Notes: generated from the sequence alone by a model not told the origin. Counted from the stretch's first letter, positions 32,938 to 46,068 are shown. The stretch is 64,000 nt of DNA from Roseobacter sp. MED193 (GCF_000152965.1 NZ_CH902583.1:993002-1057001); one strand, 5' to 3'. Made by a program: numbers and translations.

Positions 32938-34028
32938 GTGTCGGTTTCCACCTGCAGGGCCGCCGCCAGATCGGCAGGGTTGATCACTCCAACCAGGCTG
33001 CCATCTGCGTCGCGTACTGGCACGGGCTCATACAGATCCATACAGCGCGCCAGCGCCGCATCCAGTGTCATGTCGCGCCGCAGCCCGGGATCATCGGCGC
33101 CAAAGGGGTGGTTTTGCGGATCCTTCATCACCGAAGCCACATGGGCATGACGCCCCTTGGCCACATCCTTGGAGAACTCGCGTACATAGTCATCCACCGG
33201 GTTCAGCACGATATCAGCGGGGGTGCCGATCTGCACGATTTTGCCATCACGCATGATGGCAATACGATCCGCCAGCTTTAGCGCTTCGTTGATGTCATGG
33301 GTGATGAACACAATCGTGGTCTTCAGTTTTTCCTGAATATCCAGGAATTCATCCTGCAACTGGCGACGGATCAGCGGGTCCAGCGCTGAAAAAGGCTCAT
33401 CCAGGAACCAGACGGAACAATCTGCCACCAAAGAGCGCGCGATCCCTACCCGTTGGCGTTGGCCGCCCGATAGCTCGCGCGGGAAACGATCTTCCCGCCC
33501 CGACAGATCGACCAGATCAATCACCTCTTTCGCCTTCGCCAGGCGGGCCTTTTTCTTAACGCCCTGCACCTTGAGCGGATAAGCCACATTCTCGGCCACG
33601 GTCATATGGGGGAACAGGCCAAAGTGCTGAAACACCATGCCCAGCGTCTTGCGGCGCAGTTCGATCAATCGCGCCTTGCTGGCAGAGACAATATCCTCCC
33701 CCTCAATACGGATCTCCCCATGAGAGGCAGGCAAGAGCTGTGAGATACAGCGGATCAATGTCGATTTTCCGGACCCAGACAGGCCCATAATGACAAAAAG
33801 TTCGCCTTCTTTGACGTCAAAATTGGCATCCTGCACCGCAGGCACCAACCCCTGAGCCCGCAACGCAGCTGCGACCTCATCCGCCGTTTCGTACTGTGAC
33901 AGCGCCTTTTCCAAGGCGCTGTCAGCATTTTCACCAAAAACCTGCCAGACATTCTGGCAGGAAATGGCGGGCGTATCGGAGCCAGTCACAGCTGTCTCGC
34001 GCGCGGCCTCGATCACCGTCTTGCTCAC
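32934..34028 (-). CDS. proV: Glycine betaine/proline ABC transporter ATP-binding protein
   Basis: Cytoplasmic ATPase, 364 residues. Walker A GLSGSGKSTLIR near residue 80, the ABC signature LSGGQRQRVGIARSL, Walker B VWFLDEPFSALDPL and the switch His in FITHDINEAL. The N-terminal 70 residues match the extended ProV start. The C-terminal part has one CBS-like region ending VRDADGSLVGVINPADLAAAL, which in this family senses ionic strength. It is the middle gene of a three-gene coupled operon (4-bp overlaps on both sides). Confidence 0.95.
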   Translation of the reverse strand: MSKTVIEAARETAVTGSDTPAISCQNVWQVFGENADSALEKALSQYETADEVAAALRAQGLVPAVQDANFDVKEGELFVIMGLSGSGKSTLIRCISQLLPASHGEIRIEGEDIVSASKARLIELRRKTLGMVFQHFGLFPHMTVAENVAYPLKVQGVKKKARLAKAKEVIDLVDLSGREDRFPRELSGGQRQRVGIARSLVADCSVWFLDEPFSALDPLIRRQLQDEFLDIQEKLKTTIVFITHDINEALKLADRIAIMRDGKIVQIGTPADIVLNPVDDYVREFSKDVAKGRHAHVASVMKDPQNHPFGADDPGLRRDMTLDAALARCMDLYEPVPVRDADGSLVGVINPADLAAALQVETDT

Positions 34029-34984
34029 TTTGTTGCGGCGTCGACGACAGGGCGCCAGCTGGCTTCATTGGCTTCCATCCAAGCGCCAACCACCTCTTCG
34101 ACCTTGCCGCCGTCTACGTCCACGGCGCCCATCATCGGCTGCTGATCCGCAACGCTCAGGGTGTAGTTGGACAGGATTTCATAGGCGGCTGGCCATGTTT
34201 CGGCCATGCCGGACCATGCGGCCTTGGAAATCAGTGTCGACGAGAAGTCACAGTCGTTGATCGCATTGGGGTTCGGCCCCCAGGCCGGATCATTAAAGCA
34301 GGCCTCTTCACCGGCTGGCAGGTCCACAAATTTCACATCATAAGCCGACATCGCCCAATGGGGCTGCCAGAAGGTGACCAGCAGCGGCGTCTTGCGTTCG
34401 CTGGAGGCGCGCAGCTCTGCGATCAAGGCCCCTTCGGATCCTGCAGGTATCGCTTTGAAGGGCAGTTCAAGCCCAGTCATACGGTCTGCCCCAGGCGTGC
34501 CCCAATCAGCAGGGTAGTCAACCAGACGCCCCGCTGGCAGGGTCTCAGCCGCAGCAAACAGAGGCGCGCAGTCTTTCAGGGCTTCCCAGGCAGGCAGACC
34601 AGGACAAAGCTCCGCCACATGGGCGGGATAGGCGATGCCTTCTTTGGCGGCCAGTTCCAGATCGCCCAGATCGACAATGCTGCCCTCAGAAATCTTGATG
34701 GCATATTCATCGGAGACGTTGGAGGACCAGATCTCCAGCGTTGCGTGGATTTCGCCATCGGCAATCGCTTGGAACTGGTTCAACATGCCCGCAGTGACAT
34801 ATTCCACCTTGTACCCTGCAGCTTTGAGCATCTCACCAGCGATATGGGTGGTCACATGCTGGCCCGTCCATTCGTTGATCGCCAGTTTGATGGGCTGATC
34901 CACAGCCCCCAGTTCAGCAGAGTTGCCCAGGCCCGCGGCCAAGGATGCCGCACCTAACACACATGCAAATGTTGTCTTTTTCAT
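34025..34984 (-). CDS. proX: Glycine betaine/proline ABC transporter substrate-binding protein
   Basis: Periplasmic binding protein of the OpuAC/ProX family, 319 residues from MKKTTFACVLG at 34984, with a signal peptide cleaved near GNSAELG. Typical features are LAINEWTGQHVTTHIAGEMLKAAGYKVEYV, the WSSNVSDEYA segment, LLVTFWQPHWAMSAYDVKFVDLP (aromatic cage region) and the C-terminal MEANEASWRPVVDAA helix. Two cysteines (LCPGL, DCAPL) and another pair (ACFND, DCDFS) are conserved in related betaine/choline binders. The ligand is probably glycine betaine, proline betaine or a similar quaternary amine. First gene of the operon. Confidence 0.93.
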   Translation of the reverse strand: MKKTTFACVLGAASLAAGLGNSAELGAVDQPIKLAINEWTGQHVTTHIAGEMLKAAGYKVEYVTAGMLNQFQAIADGEIHATLEIWSSNVSDEYAIKISEGSIVDLGDLELAAKEGIAYPAHVAELCPGLPAWEALKDCAPLFAAAETLPAGRLVDYPADWGTPGADRMTGLELPFKAIPAGSEGALIAELRASSERKTPLLVTFWQPHWAMSAYDVKFVDLPAGEEACFNDPAWGPNPNAINDCDFSSTLISKAAWSGMAETWPAAYEILSNYTLSVADQQPMMGAVDVDGGKVEEVVGAWMEANEASWRPVVDAATK

Positions 34985-35398
34985 TGTTGATTTCCCTGTC
35001 TTTGTGCCTCGCCGCTCAGGATCGACGAGGTGGATTATAGTGGAGCCCCATGGCTCATCCGGCCCTTTTTGCGCTGGCAGGCCGCATCTCTCTGGGTTCA
35101 GAACCAGCATGGCCATCGTAATATCTCCGAGTGTGGCCGGGTATGCCACAAGTTTTTGAACGCATTACGACCCATTGTCGAGCATTTGCGCCATAAACTC
35201 GCAAAATTCTGAATTCTCCATTCAGTTTTTCGTACATGTGATCAATAAAAAGACCCCCAATCACCGCAAGACCTCCTTATCGACTCGGTCACAAAGCCGC
35301 AGCGCTCAATCCGGACTTGGCAGGGGCTGAAGCCGCTGCGACGATCCAGCCCTGCCCCCTGGAGACATTGTTTACGACAGGCAGTCAGGCCGCGCGCG
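34985..35398. other. Interval between bioA and the betaine transporter operon
   Basis: A 414-bp interval with no convincing gene. It contains the end of the bio transcript and the proX promoter region on the minus strand. An imperfect inverted repeat GGCAGGGGCT/AGCCCTGCC spans 35319-35356 but lacks a T-run. AT-rich sequence at 35195-35260 is the likeliest promoter zone. Confidence 0.5.
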
Positions 35399-36697
35399 CT
35401 ATAGCTCCTGTGCCAAACGCCTCATGCCTGCGGTGATTTCACTCAGCTGCTTTGGCGTCGTCACAAAGGGGGGCATTGTGTAGATATTCTTGCCAAAGGG
35501 GCGCAGAAAAACGCCCATCTCATGCGCCAGGGCATGGGCGGCATCTGCCGATACCACGTGGTTCATCTCTATGACACCAATCGCGCCGAGCACCCGGACA
35601 TCGCGGACCTGAGGCAAGGCCCGCGCAGGCTCCAGGTCCTGAACCAGCTGAACAGAAATCTCTGCTACTCGGGCACGCCAATCCTGCCCCGTCAGCAAAT
35701 CCAGCGCCGCCTTGGCCGCCGCGCAGGCCAGTGGATTGGCCATATAGGTGGGCCCATGCATAAAGATCCCCGGGGAGCCATGGCCGATACCCAACGCAAC
35801 GCGATCATTGGTCATGGTGCAGGCAAAGGAGATATGCCCGCCCGTCAGCCCCTTGCCAAGACAGATGATATCCGGCTCAACGCTGCAAAAATCAGTGGCA
35901 AACAGCTCGCCTGTGCGACCAAAGCCCGTGGCAATTTCGTCAAAGATCAACAAAATGCCCAGCTCATCACAGAGCGCGCGCGCCTGGTTGAGGTATTCGG
36001 GATGGTAAAAATACATCCCCCCCGTGCCCTGCACTACGGGTTCAAGGATAAAGCCGGCGATCTTATCGGCATTGGCCTCCAGCACAGCACGCAGTTCGCC
36101 CAACCCATTGTGATCTGGATCGTCCGTCCAGGGCGCTGCCATGGGGATTGGCGGACGCGAAACAAAATGCTGCACACTCAGCGCGCCCTGAAACAGGTGA
36201 TGCATGCCGGTATCCGGGTCACAGACGCTCATCGCCTTCCAGGTGTCGCCGTGATAGCCCGAGCGTATGGTGGCAAACTGACTGCGCCCCACGTGCCCCT
36301 TTGCATGCTGGTACTGCACCGCCATCTTCATCGCCACCTCAACCGAGACCGATCCGGAATCGCAATAGAAGATCCGCGTCAGGCTTTGGGGGGTGATCTC
36401 CAGCAGCTTGCGCCCCAGGTCTATGGCCGGATCATGGGTCAACCCGCCGAACATCACATGTGGCAGGCGGTCCAGCTGATCATGGATGGCGCTTGTAATG
36501 GCTGGGTTGCGATGCCCATGCATCATGCACCACCAAGAAGACATGGCGTCAATCAGCCGGGTGCCATCCTCCAGGGTGATATGTACCCCTTCGCTCTCTT
36601 TCACCACAAAGGTGGGACCGGGTTTGGCGACATTGGTATAGGGATGCCAGAGGTGCTGCTGGTCAAACTCCAGCTGGCTGAGATCCGATGCACTCAT
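35399..36697 (-). CDS. bioA: Adenosylmethionine-8-amino-7-oxononanoate aminotransferase
   Basis: PLP enzyme converting KAPA to DAPA in biotin synthesis with AdoMet as amino donor. 432 residues. Markers are QQHLWHPYTN near the N terminus (KAPA site), SSWWCMMHGHRNP, CDSGSVSVEVAMKMAVQY, RSGYHGDTWKAMSVCDP, FDEIATGFGRTG and the Schiff-base Lys in CLGKGLTGGHIS. The ATG at 36697 overlaps the last base of the bioD stop; a GTG one codon earlier is possible. Last gene of bioBFDA. Confidence 0.97.
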   Translation of the reverse strand: MSASDLSQLEFDQQHLWHPYTNVAKPGPTFVVKESEGVHITLEDGTRLIDAMSSWWCMMHGHRNPAITSAIHDQLDRLPHVMFGGLTHDPAIDLGRKLLEITPQSLTRIFYCDSGSVSVEVAMKMAVQYQHAKGHVGRSQFATIRSGYHGDTWKAMSVCDPDTGMHHLFQGALSVQHFVSRPPIPMAAPWTDDPDHNGLGELRAVLEANADKIAGFILEPVVQGTGGMYFYHPEYLNQARALCDELGILLIFDEIATGFGRTGELFATDFCSVEPDIICLGKGLTGGHISFACTMTNDRVALGIGHGSPGIFMHGPTYMANPLACAAAKAALDLLTGQDWRARVAEISVQLVQDLEPARALPQVRDVRVLGAIGVIEMNHVVSADAAHALAHEMGVFLRPFGKNIYTMPPFVTTPKQLSEITAGMRRLAQEL

Positions 36698-37320
36698 CAC
36701 AGCGCCTCCCTTATCAGGTCCAGATTGATGTTCTGCGCAAAAACCTCTGCGAGGACCTCTTTGTTCAAGGTGTCGATCACCGGAAGACGCCCCAGGTGCG
36801 CGACTTTGCCGAACTGCAGGATGGTTTCCTCGACCTCCGGCTCAGCATCGCCGATAAAGGCCACCCCCACCACATCACAGCCTGCATCGCGCAGCGCCTT
36901 AAGCGACAAAAGCGTGTGATTGATGGTGCCCAGTTGCGTGCGCGCGCACAGGATCACCGGGGCGCCCCAACGGGCAAAGAGATCAAGGTAAAGCGTTTCT
37001 CGATTCAGCGGCACCATCAGCCCGCCTGCCCCTTCGACCACCAAAGGCCCGTCCACCTGCGGCAGCCTGAGCCTATCGGGGTCAATCACCATCCCTTCGG
37101 CCTCGGCCGATAGATGTGGCGAGGCGGGCATTTGCAGCAGATAGCCCTCAGACAACGGTGTAACGCCGGAAAGCCGCGCCACGATCTGGCTGTCGGTTTC
37201 CTCTTCCAGGCCCGATTGAACCGGTTTCCAGTAGCTGGCTGCGAGCGCCTGCACCAGACCGGCAGAAAAGATGGTTTTACCGATGCCGGTATCGGTCCCA
37301 GTCACCACCAGGGCATTCAT
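36697..37320 (-). CDS. bioD: Dethiobiotin synthetase
   Basis: ATP-dependent closure of the ureido ring of dethiobiotin. 207 residues with P-loop [17 protein letters not shown], the substrate Lys in YWKPVQSG, and [11 protein letters not shown], all diagnostic. It overlaps bioF by 4 bp upstream and touches bioA downstream, so translation is coupled throughout. Confidence 0.97.
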   Translation of the reverse strand: MNALVVTGTDTGIGKTIFSAGLVQALAASYWKPVQSGLEEETDSQIVARLSGVTPLSEGYLLQMPASPHLSAEAEGMVIDPDRLRLPQVDGPLVVEGAGGLMVPLNRETLYLDLFARWGAPVILCARTQLGTINHTLLSLKALRDAGCDVVGVAFIGDAEPEVEETILQFGKVAHLGRLPVIDTLNKEVLAEVFAQNINLDLIREAL

Positions 37321-38486
37321 GCAACCTGATCCAGCGCATAGGGTTGCAGGTTTGACTGCGCCAGCTCGGCCGCCAGAGTCTCAAACAGCTCGGTGATCAC
37401 GGGTTTTGTCAAGGTGCCAGTCAGCGAGATCCGCAGCCGCGAGGTCCCCTTGGGCACCGTAGGGGGGCGAATGCCGCGCACGTCAAAGCCCTGCGCCTGC
37501 ATCCGTTCGGACAGCGCCATGGTCGGCTTGTCCTCGCCGATGATCACCGGCAGGATCTGGCTCTGATAGCCGCTGATCCCACACAGCCGGGTGGCCTCGC
37601 TATGGGCATGGGTAATCAGATCCCAGGCGCGCGCGCGTCGCCCGGCGTTCTCGGCCAGATCCCGCAGCGCCACCCGTACCAGGGCCGCATTCAGCGGCGA
37701 AGGTGCCGTGGCAAAGATAAAGCCGCGGCCGCGATTGACCAGGAATTCGATCAGTACCTGCGCCCCGCAGATCAGCGCACCAGACACGCCGAGGCCCTTG
37801 CCACAGGTATGCAGTGTCAGCACCCAGGGGTTCTGCGCATAGTCATGCGCCAGACCCCGGCCCAGATCCCCAAACAACCCGGAGGCATGGGCCTCATCCA
37901 CCACCAGAACCGCCGCCTCGCGCTTCGCCAGCGCTGCAAACTCCGGCAAGGGCGCCAATGTGCCCTCCATTGAGTAGACAGATTCCACCGCGATCCAGAT
38001 CTGACCGCTGCCGCCCTCACTGCGCCAGTTGGCAATCTGCGCCGCCGCATCTGCGGGGCTGTTGTGACTGAAACTGCGGCTCTCGCCCCGGCCCAGACGC
38101 ATACCATCATGGGTGCTGGCATGGATCAGCGCATCATAAAGCACCAAATCGCCCCGCTGTGGCAGGGTTGAGAAGATCGCCTGATTGGCATTAAAGCCGC
38201 CGCCCATAAACAACGCCGCCTCGGTGCCAAAAAACGCCGCCGCCTCGGCTTCCAGCGCGATATGCTCCTCCGCATTGCCGCGCAGCAGACGCGAACCGCC
38301 TGCGCCTACGGGCACACCGCGCTCCAGCGCCTCCAGCGCCGCAGTTTTCAGGGTCTGGCTTTGTGCCAGCCCCAGGTAATCGTTCGAAGAAAAGTCATGA
38401 CCCGCACGCGGGATCAACCGGCGGAAGCGCCCCTGCTCGCGCAGATCTTCCAGCCCGGTGGTATGGCGTGGGAAAACGTCACTCAT
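37317..38486 (-). CDS. bioF: 8-amino-7-oxononanoate synthase
   Basis: PLP-dependent condensation of pimeloyl-CoA/ACP with alanine to give KAPA. 389 residues. [52 protein letters not shown] and the Schiff-base Lys in [13 protein letters not shown] fit the family. ATG overlaps the bioB stop by 4 bp. Its pimeloyl donor must come from genes outside this window, since no bioC, bioH, bioZ or bioG is present. Confidence 0.96.
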   Translation of the reverse strand: MSDVFPRHTTGLEDLREQGRFRRLIPRAGHDFSSNDYLGLAQSQTLKTAALEALERGVPVGAGGSRLLRGNAEEHIALEAEAAAFFGTEAALFMGGGFNANQAIFSTLPQRGDLVLYDALIHASTHDGMRLGRGESRSFSHNSPADAAAQIANWRSEGGSGQIWIAVESVYSMEGTLAPLPEFAALAKREAAVLVVDEAHASGLFGDLGRGLAHDYAQNPWVLTLHTCGKGLGVSGALICGAQVLIEFLVNRGRGFIFATAPSPLNAALVRVALRDLAENAGRRARAWDLITHAHSEATRLCGISGYQSQILPVIIGEDKPTMALSERMQAQGFDVRGIRPPTVPKGTSRLRISLTGTLTKPVITELFETLAAELAQSNLQPYALDQVA

Positions 38487-39523
38487 ACCGAAGCCTCCTC
38501 GCGGGTTTCAGCAGCGCTCCCAGGGCAGGTATTGGCCTGTGCCTCATCGTGGCTGCCATCCGAGCCAACGCCCATGGCGGTGATGCCCAGCTTGTCGAAC
38601 AGGATCTGATCCTTGTCTTCCTCAGGGTTATCCGCCGTCAACAATGTGTCACCAACAAAGATCGAATTGGCCCCAGCAAAGAAACACATGGCCTGCAGCT
38701 CATCCGACATATCGGTGCGTCCGGCAGACAGGCGAACGTGGGATTTTGGCATCAGGATCCGCGCAAGGGCGATGGTGCGGACAAACTCAATCGGGTCGAG
38801 CTTGGCCACATCGGCCAGCGGCGTATCGGCGATTGGGATCAACATGTTCACCGGCACCGAATCCGGATGCTCCTCCAGAGTGGCCAAAGCCAGCATCATG
38901 TCGATGCGGTCCATCTGCTGCTCGCCCATACCAACGATACCACCAGCGCAGACCTTCATGCCCGCCTCGCGCACCCGGTTCAGGGTGTCGATACGATCGG
39001 CAAAGGTGCGGGTGGTGATGATCTCGGAGTAATAGCGCTCGGAGGTGTCGATATTGTGGTTGTAATAGTCCAGACCCGCGTCGCGCAGGCGGAAGACCTG
39101 ATTGTCATCCAGCATGCCCAGGGTCATGCAGGTCTCCATGCCCAGACCCTTGACCCCTTCGATCATCGCCTCCAGCGCCGCCATGTCGCGATCCTTGGGC
39201 GACCGCCAGGCCGCCCCCATGCAATAGCGCGTGGCACCGCCTGCCTTGGCTTTGCGCGCCTCGGCAATCACCCGCTCCACCTCAATCAGCTTGCTGGCCG
39301 ACAGCTTGGCGCCGTTGCGCGCAGACTGCGAGCAATAGGCACAGTCCTCGGCACAGCCTCCGGTTTTGATGCTCAACAGCTTGGAGCGCTGCACCTGATT
39401 GGGGTCGTAGTGCTGACGATGCACCGACTGCGCCCGAAACAGCAGATCCATGAAAGGCATGTTGTAGATCTCTTCGGCTTCTGCGCGGGTCCAGTCGTTT
39501 CGAAGGGGGGCGGCGTCCAGCAT
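38483..39523 (-). CDS. bioB: Biotin synthase
   Basis: Radical-SAM enzyme inserting sulfur into dethiobiotin. 346 residues. The [4Fe-4S] AdoMet motif CxxxCxxC is CAEDCAYC at Cys57, 61 and 64. The sacrificial [2Fe-2S] ligands sit in METCMTLGM and the later Cys region, and [12 protein letters not shown] and [21 protein letters not shown] are also characteristic. First gene of bioBFDA; a 450-bp region with BioR-like boxes separates it from divergent thiC. A GGAGAG site precedes the ATG. Confidence 0.98.
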   Translation of the reverse strand: MLDAAPLRNDWTRAEAEEIYNMPFMDLLFRAQSVHRQHYDPNQVQRSKLLSIKTGGCAEDCAYCSQSARNGAKLSASKLIEVERVIAEARKAKAGGATRYCMGAAWRSPKDRDMAALEAMIEGVKGLGMETCMTLGMLDDNQVFRLRDAGLDYYNHNIDTSERYYSEIITTRTFADRIDTLNRVREAGMKVCAGGIVGMGEQQMDRIDMMLALATLEEHPDSVPVNMLIPIADTPLADVAKLDPIEFVRTIALARILMPKSHVRLSAGRTDMSDELQAMCFFAGANSIFVGDTLLTADNPEEDKDQILFDKLGITAMGVGSDGSHDEAQANTCPGSAAETREEASV

Positions 39524-39580
39524 GGGCTCTCCTGAGGGGTCACAGTGTTGATTTTGAGGGCGCTACGCCCGGCGCCTGCT

Positions 39581-39687
39581 TTATAGATATTTTCTCCAAA
39601 AGCACCAAGCATTTATGCCGATGCGCCGGAATTCTGGAAAACATTCCATCTATAATGTTGTTTTATATTGATATTTTTTATCTATAA
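39581..39687 (-). promoter_or_regulatory. Biotin operon control region with three BioR-like boxes
   Basis: Three matches to the alphaproteobacterial BioR operator (consensus TTATMKATAA): TTATCTATAA at 39678-39687 (perfect), CATCTATAAT at 39647-39656 and TTATAGATAT at 39581-39590. They lie in AT-rich promoter sequence 58-165 bp upstream of bioB. BioR is a GntR-family repressor; its gene is not in this window. Confidence 0.8.
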
Positions 39688-39696
39688 AAAAATCAG

Positions 39697-39726
39697 TTGA
39701 CGCTCACCCCGCCCCTCCCCTAGGTC
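39697..39726 (+). promoter_or_regulatory. Likely thiC promoter
   Basis: TTGACG at 39697-39702 and, 18 bp later, TAGGTC at 39721-39726. The aptamer starts immediately after, so transcription would begin close to its first stem. The -10 match is poor. Confidence 0.45.
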
Positions 39727-39727
39727 T

Positions 39728-42758
<3,031 letters not shown>

Positions 42759-42762
<4 letters not shown>

Positions 42763-42956
42763 AAATTACCGTGAACGCCAAACCCCATGAGGTTTCCGCC
42801 AGCACCCTGGACGGCGCCTTGAACGAGCTGGGGCTGATCAGCCCAGCACTCGCCACCGCGCTGAACGGCGCCTTTGTTTCGCGCGCGAAACGTGTTGAGA
42901 CAGTGTTAACAGACGGCGACCGGATTGAAGTCCTGGCGCCGATGCAGGGAGGGTAA
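42759..42956 (+). CDS. thiS: Sulfur carrier protein ThiS
   Basis: Ubiquitin-like 65-residue sulfur carrier ending in the required Gly-Gly (APMQGG), which is adenylated by ThiF and thiocarboxylated. MKITVNAKPHEVSASTLDGAL start, VNG-like ALNGAFVSRAK and DGDRIEVLAPMQGG end. ATGA overlap with thiO; 3 bp to thiG. Confidence 0.95.
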
Positions 42957-42959
42957 CCC

Positions 42960-43727
42960 ATGGAGTTCTACGGCACAGCCCTCGCCTCGCGCCTGTTCCT
43001 GGGCACCGCGCAATACCCCTCCCCCAAGGTGTTATGTGAGGCAATCGAGGTCAGCGGCACCGAGGTGATCACGGTTTCCCTGCGCCGCGAGACCTCGGAG
43101 GGGGTCGGCACTGGGTTTTGGCATATGCTGCGCCAAACCGGTGCGCGCATTCTGCCTAATACCGCTGGATGCCACACAGTGCAGGAGGCTGTCACCACAG
43201 CCCAGATGGCGCGTGAGGTCTTTGAAACCGATTGGATCAAACTGGAAGTCATCGGCCATGCAGATAGCCTGCAACCCGATGTTTTTGCCCTGGTCGAAGC
43301 GGCACGGATCCTCAGCGAGGACGGCTTCAAAGTCTTTCCCTATACCACCGAAGATCTGGTGGTGGGCGAACACCTGCTGCAGGCAGGTTGCGAAGTCCTG
43401 ATGCCCTGGGGGGCGCCAATCGGGTCGGGTCAGGGCCTGCGCAATCCCGATGGGCTGCGGGCCATGCGAGCGCATTTCCCCAACACCCCGCTGGTGGTGG
43501 ATGCCGGTATTGGTCGCCCCTCGGATGCGGCAGCCGCCATGGAGTTGGGGCTGGATGCGGTTCTGCTGAATACGGCAGTGGCCAAGGCCGGAGACCCGGT
43601 CGGGATGGCACGCGCGATGGCGCAGGCGGTGACGGCTGGCCAGACCGGATATGCGGCTGACCCCATGCCACGCCGCGATATGGCCGTGCCCTCGACCCCG
43701 GTATTGGGACTGGCGGAACTGATATGA
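42960..43727 (+). CDS. thiG: Thiazole synthase
   Basis: TIM-barrel enzyme forming the thiazole phosphate from deoxyxylulose 5-phosphate, dehydroglycine and ThiS thiocarboxylate. 255 residues. Schiff-base Lys in WIKLEVIGH, plus [16 protein letters not shown] and [19 protein letters not shown] phosphate loop. Its start region [20 protein letters not shown] is normal. It overlaps thiE by 4 bp. Confidence 0.97.
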   Translation: MEFYGTALASRLFLGTAQYPSPKVLCEAIEVSGTEVITVSLRRETSEGVGTGFWHMLRQTGARILPNTAGCHTVQEAVTTAQMAREVFETDWIKLEVIGHADSLQPDVFALVEAARILSEDGFKVFPYTTEDLVVGEHLLQAGCEVLMPWGAPIGSGQGLRNPDGLRAMRAHFPNTPLVVDAGIGRPSDAAAAMELGLDAVLLNTAVAKAGDPVGMARAMAQAVTAGQTGYAADPMPRRDMAVPSTPVLGLAELI

Positions 43728-44332
43728 AAGATCCACAGAGAATGGAACGGTTTTACCTGATCGTGGGCCATGTCGGCCGGTTAGAGCTCTTGGTGCCACA
43801 GGGGGCCAAACTGGTGCAATTGCGGATCAAGGACGAACCCGAGGCCGAGCTGCGCCGTCAGATCGCCCGCGCCCGCGATTTTTGCGCTGTGCATGGCGCA
43901 CAGTTGGTGGTCAATGACCATTGGCAACTGGCACTGGATCTGAACTGCAACTTTGTCCACCTCGGACAGGAAGATATGGAGACCGCAGATTTTGCGGCTC
44001 TGCGTCGCGCTGGTATCCGCTTTGGTCTGTCCACCCATGACGAGGCGGAACTCGAGCGCGCGCTAAGCCATGATCCGGCCTATGTGGCGCTGGGGCCAGT
44101 CTATCCAACCCTTCTGAAGAAAATGAAATGGGATCCGCAGGGGCTGGATCGGGTCAGCCGCTGGAAAGGCCTAGCGGGGAATACACCGCTGGTTGCGATC
44201 GGCGGGCTGACACCGGAGCGCCTGCCTGGCGTTTTTGCCGCCGGAGCAGACAGCGCCGCGGTGGTGACGGATATTCAGCTGGCGGATGACCCTGAGGCAC
44301 GCTGCCGCCAATGGGCCGAGGCCTGCGCCTGA
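43724..44332 (+). CDS. thiE: Thiamine-phosphate synthase
   Basis: Joins HMP-PP and thiazole phosphate to thiamine phosphate. 202 residues, TIM barrel. Seen: [73 protein letters not shown] and the phosphate loop [28 protein letters not shown]. It overlaps thiG by 4 bp and thiF by one base. Confidence 0.96.
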   Translation: MKDPQRMERFYLIVGHVGRLELLVPQGAKLVQLRIKDEPEAELRRQIARARDFCAVHGAQLVVNDHWQLALDLNCNFVHLGQEDMETADFAALRRAGIRFGLSTHDEAELERALSHDPAYVALGPVYPTLLKKMKWDPQGLDRVSRWKGLAGNTPLVAIGGLTPERLPGVFAAGADSAAVVTDIQLADDPEARCRQWAEACA

Positions 44333-45300
44333 TGTCGCGTTTTGCCCGGCAAATGATCCTGCCAGAGGTTGGGAGCGCAGGTCAGGATCGCCTGGCGCGC
44401 GCCCATGTCTTGGTCGTCGGCGCCGGCGGGCTTGGCGCGCCCGTACTGCAATACCTGGCTGGGGCGGGCGTCGGCGCCATCACTCTGATGGACCCCGACC
44501 ATGTGGAGGAGAGCAATCTGCACCGGCAGGTGTTATTCACCATGGCCGATATCGGCCAGCTCAAGGTCGCTGCTGCACAGGCGCATCTATTGGCTGCCAA
44601 CCCAGCGCTCACACTGCATCCCCGTGCTGAGGCGCTTAGCGCGGCCAATGTATCGCATCATGTGAGCAAGGTGAATCTGGTGGTGGATGCGGCGGATAGT
44701 TTTGCCACCTCCTACATCCTGTCAGATGCCTGCCTGACCGCTAGGTGCCCCCTGATTTCAGCTTCGGTGCTGGCACAACGGGGCTATGTGGGCGGGTTCT
44801 GCGGCGCGGCCCCCTCGCTGCGCGCGCTGTTCCCTGACCTGCCAGAAAGCGCTACGAGCTGCGCCAGTTCCGGCGTGATGGGTCCAGTTGTCGGCCTTAT
44901 TGGCGCGTTGCAGGCACAGATGGCACTGAAAACCCTATTGGAACACACCCCCTCGCCGCTGGGGCGGTTGATGCAGGTTGAGATGGCAGACCTCACCATG
45001 AGCAGCTTTGACTTTCGCGGCGCACCCGAGCCCAAGAGACCTCTGCGGTTCACCAGTGCCGAGCTGATCACGCCACAGGCACAGGTGATTGACCTGCGCC
45101 CACCGGAAGAAGCCCCTCAGCCCGCCACATCAGCGGCGCGACGCATCTTGCCCGAAGCGCTGGCCAGGGCTGATCTGGACCCGGACCGAGCGACCGTGCT
45201 CTGTTGTCGTTCGGGCGTGCGGGCCTGGCGCGCCGCCCGTGCGCTGCAGGAACAGGGTTTTCGCCAAGTGGAGATCCTTGCCGTCGGAGACAGCGCATGA
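44332..45300 (+). CDS. thiF: ThiF/MoeB-type adenylyltransferase with C-terminal rhodanese domain
   Basis: E1-like enzyme that adenylates the ThiS C terminus. 322 residues. The ATP-binding loop is VLVVGAGGLGAPVLQYLAGAGVG, with DPDHVEESNLHRQVLF and the RxxxxxP-type DAADSFATSYILSDAC region; the zinc pair CxxC common in MoeB is not visible. Residues about 245-322 are a rhodanese domain with the persulfide loop CCRSGVRAWR (active Cys), so one protein could both adenylate and deliver sulfur. It overlaps thiD by 4 bp. Confidence 0.92.
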   Translation: MSRFARQMILPEVGSAGQDRLARAHVLVVGAGGLGAPVLQYLAGAGVGAITLMDPDHVEESNLHRQVLFTMADIGQLKVAAAQAHLLAANPALTLHPRAEALSAANVSHHVSKVNLVVDAADSFATSYILSDACLTARCPLISASVLAQRGYVGGFCGAAPSLRALFPDLPESATSCASSGVMGPVVGLIGALQAQMALKTLLEHTPSPLGRLMQVEMADLTMSSFDFRGAPEPKRPLRFTSAELITPQAQVIDLRPPEEAPQPATSAARRILPEALARADLDPDRATVLCCRSGVRAWRAARALQEQGFRQVEILAVGDSA

Positions 45301-46055
45301 GCCGTATTCTGGTGGTGGCCGGCACCGACAGCAGCGGTGGGGCCGGTATGAGCCGCGATATCGCCATGGCCGAGAGCTTAAATTGCTCGGTCGCGCCGGT
45401 AGTTACGGCCGTCACCGTGCAAACCAATCGGGCTCTGATCGACATCCAGCCCATCTCCCCGGAACTCATCGCTGCCCAGGTCAAAGCCGCCTTTGATCCC
45501 GGCGGCCAGCCCCCCAAAGCCATCAAGATTGGCATGATCGGCACCCCTGAGGCCGCTGTGAGACTGGCACAGTCCCTCCCTGGCGGCCTTCCAATTGTAC
45601 TGGATCCCGTGCTCAAGAGCTCCTCTGGTGGGCGGTTGATGTCATTGCAAAGCCTCGCGCCCTTGCTGCCAAAAGTGACGCTACTCACCCCCAATCTGGA
45701 GGAAAGCGCGCGGCTGAGTGGCTGCGTTTTTTACCCTGAGGAGCCCCCGGATCTGCCGCAGATCAAATCCCAAGCCCAGAAAATATTAGCCAGGGGTGTT
45801 GCAGCGGTGTTGATCAAAGGCGGACATGGCCACGGCGCAAGCAGTGTCGACCATCTGTTTACCACCACATCCCATCAGGCATTCTCTGCGCCACGCCTTG
45901 CCGGCAGCAAACGCGGCACAGGGTGCAGCCTTGCAACCGCCCTCACCTGCGCTCTCGCCCAGGGGAGATCGGTAGAGGAGGCCTGCGCACAGGCCAAAAC
46001 CCAGATCGGTCTCTGGCTTTCCCAGACCAATTCGGATGGCTCTCCTTCCCCGTAG
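45297..46055 (+). CDS. thiD: Hydroxymethylpyrimidine/phosphomethylpyrimidine kinase
   Basis: Phosphorylates HMP and HMP-P with ATP. 252 residues of the ribokinase-like fold. ILVVAGTDSSGGAGMSRDIAMAES at the N terminus (substrate loop), KIGMIGTPEA, IVLDPVLKSSSGG, and the anion hole KRGTGCSLATAL with the catalytic Asp replaced by Cys-Ser context GTGCSLA, as is typical of ThiD. Last gene of the operon; convergent with the hybrid kinase, 13 bp apart. Confidence 0.95.
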   Translation: MSRILVVAGTDSSGGAGMSRDIAMAESLNCSVAPVVTAVTVQTNRALIDIQPISPELIAAQVKAAFDPGGQPPKAIKIGMIGTPEAAVRLAQSLPGGLPIVLDPVLKSSSGGRLMSLQSLAPLLPKVTLLTPNLEESARLSGCVFYPEEPPDLPQIKSQAQKILARGVAAVLIKGGHGHGASSVDHLFTTTSHQAFSAPRLAGSKRGTGCSLATALTCALAQGRSVEEACAQAKTQIGLWLSQTNSDGSPSP

Positions 46056-46068
46056 ACTTGGAGAGCAC

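Noticed and set aside
35319-35356. GGCAGGGGCT/AGCCCTGCC inverted repeat as a bio operon terminator
   Set aside because: No T-run follows on the minus strand and the loop is 19 bases, so I do not call a terminator.
35522-36919. Plus-strand frame of 465 codons across bioA/bioD
   Set aside because: Antisense to two clearly recognised, coupled biotin genes; the composition is rich in His, Arg and Gln with no domain.
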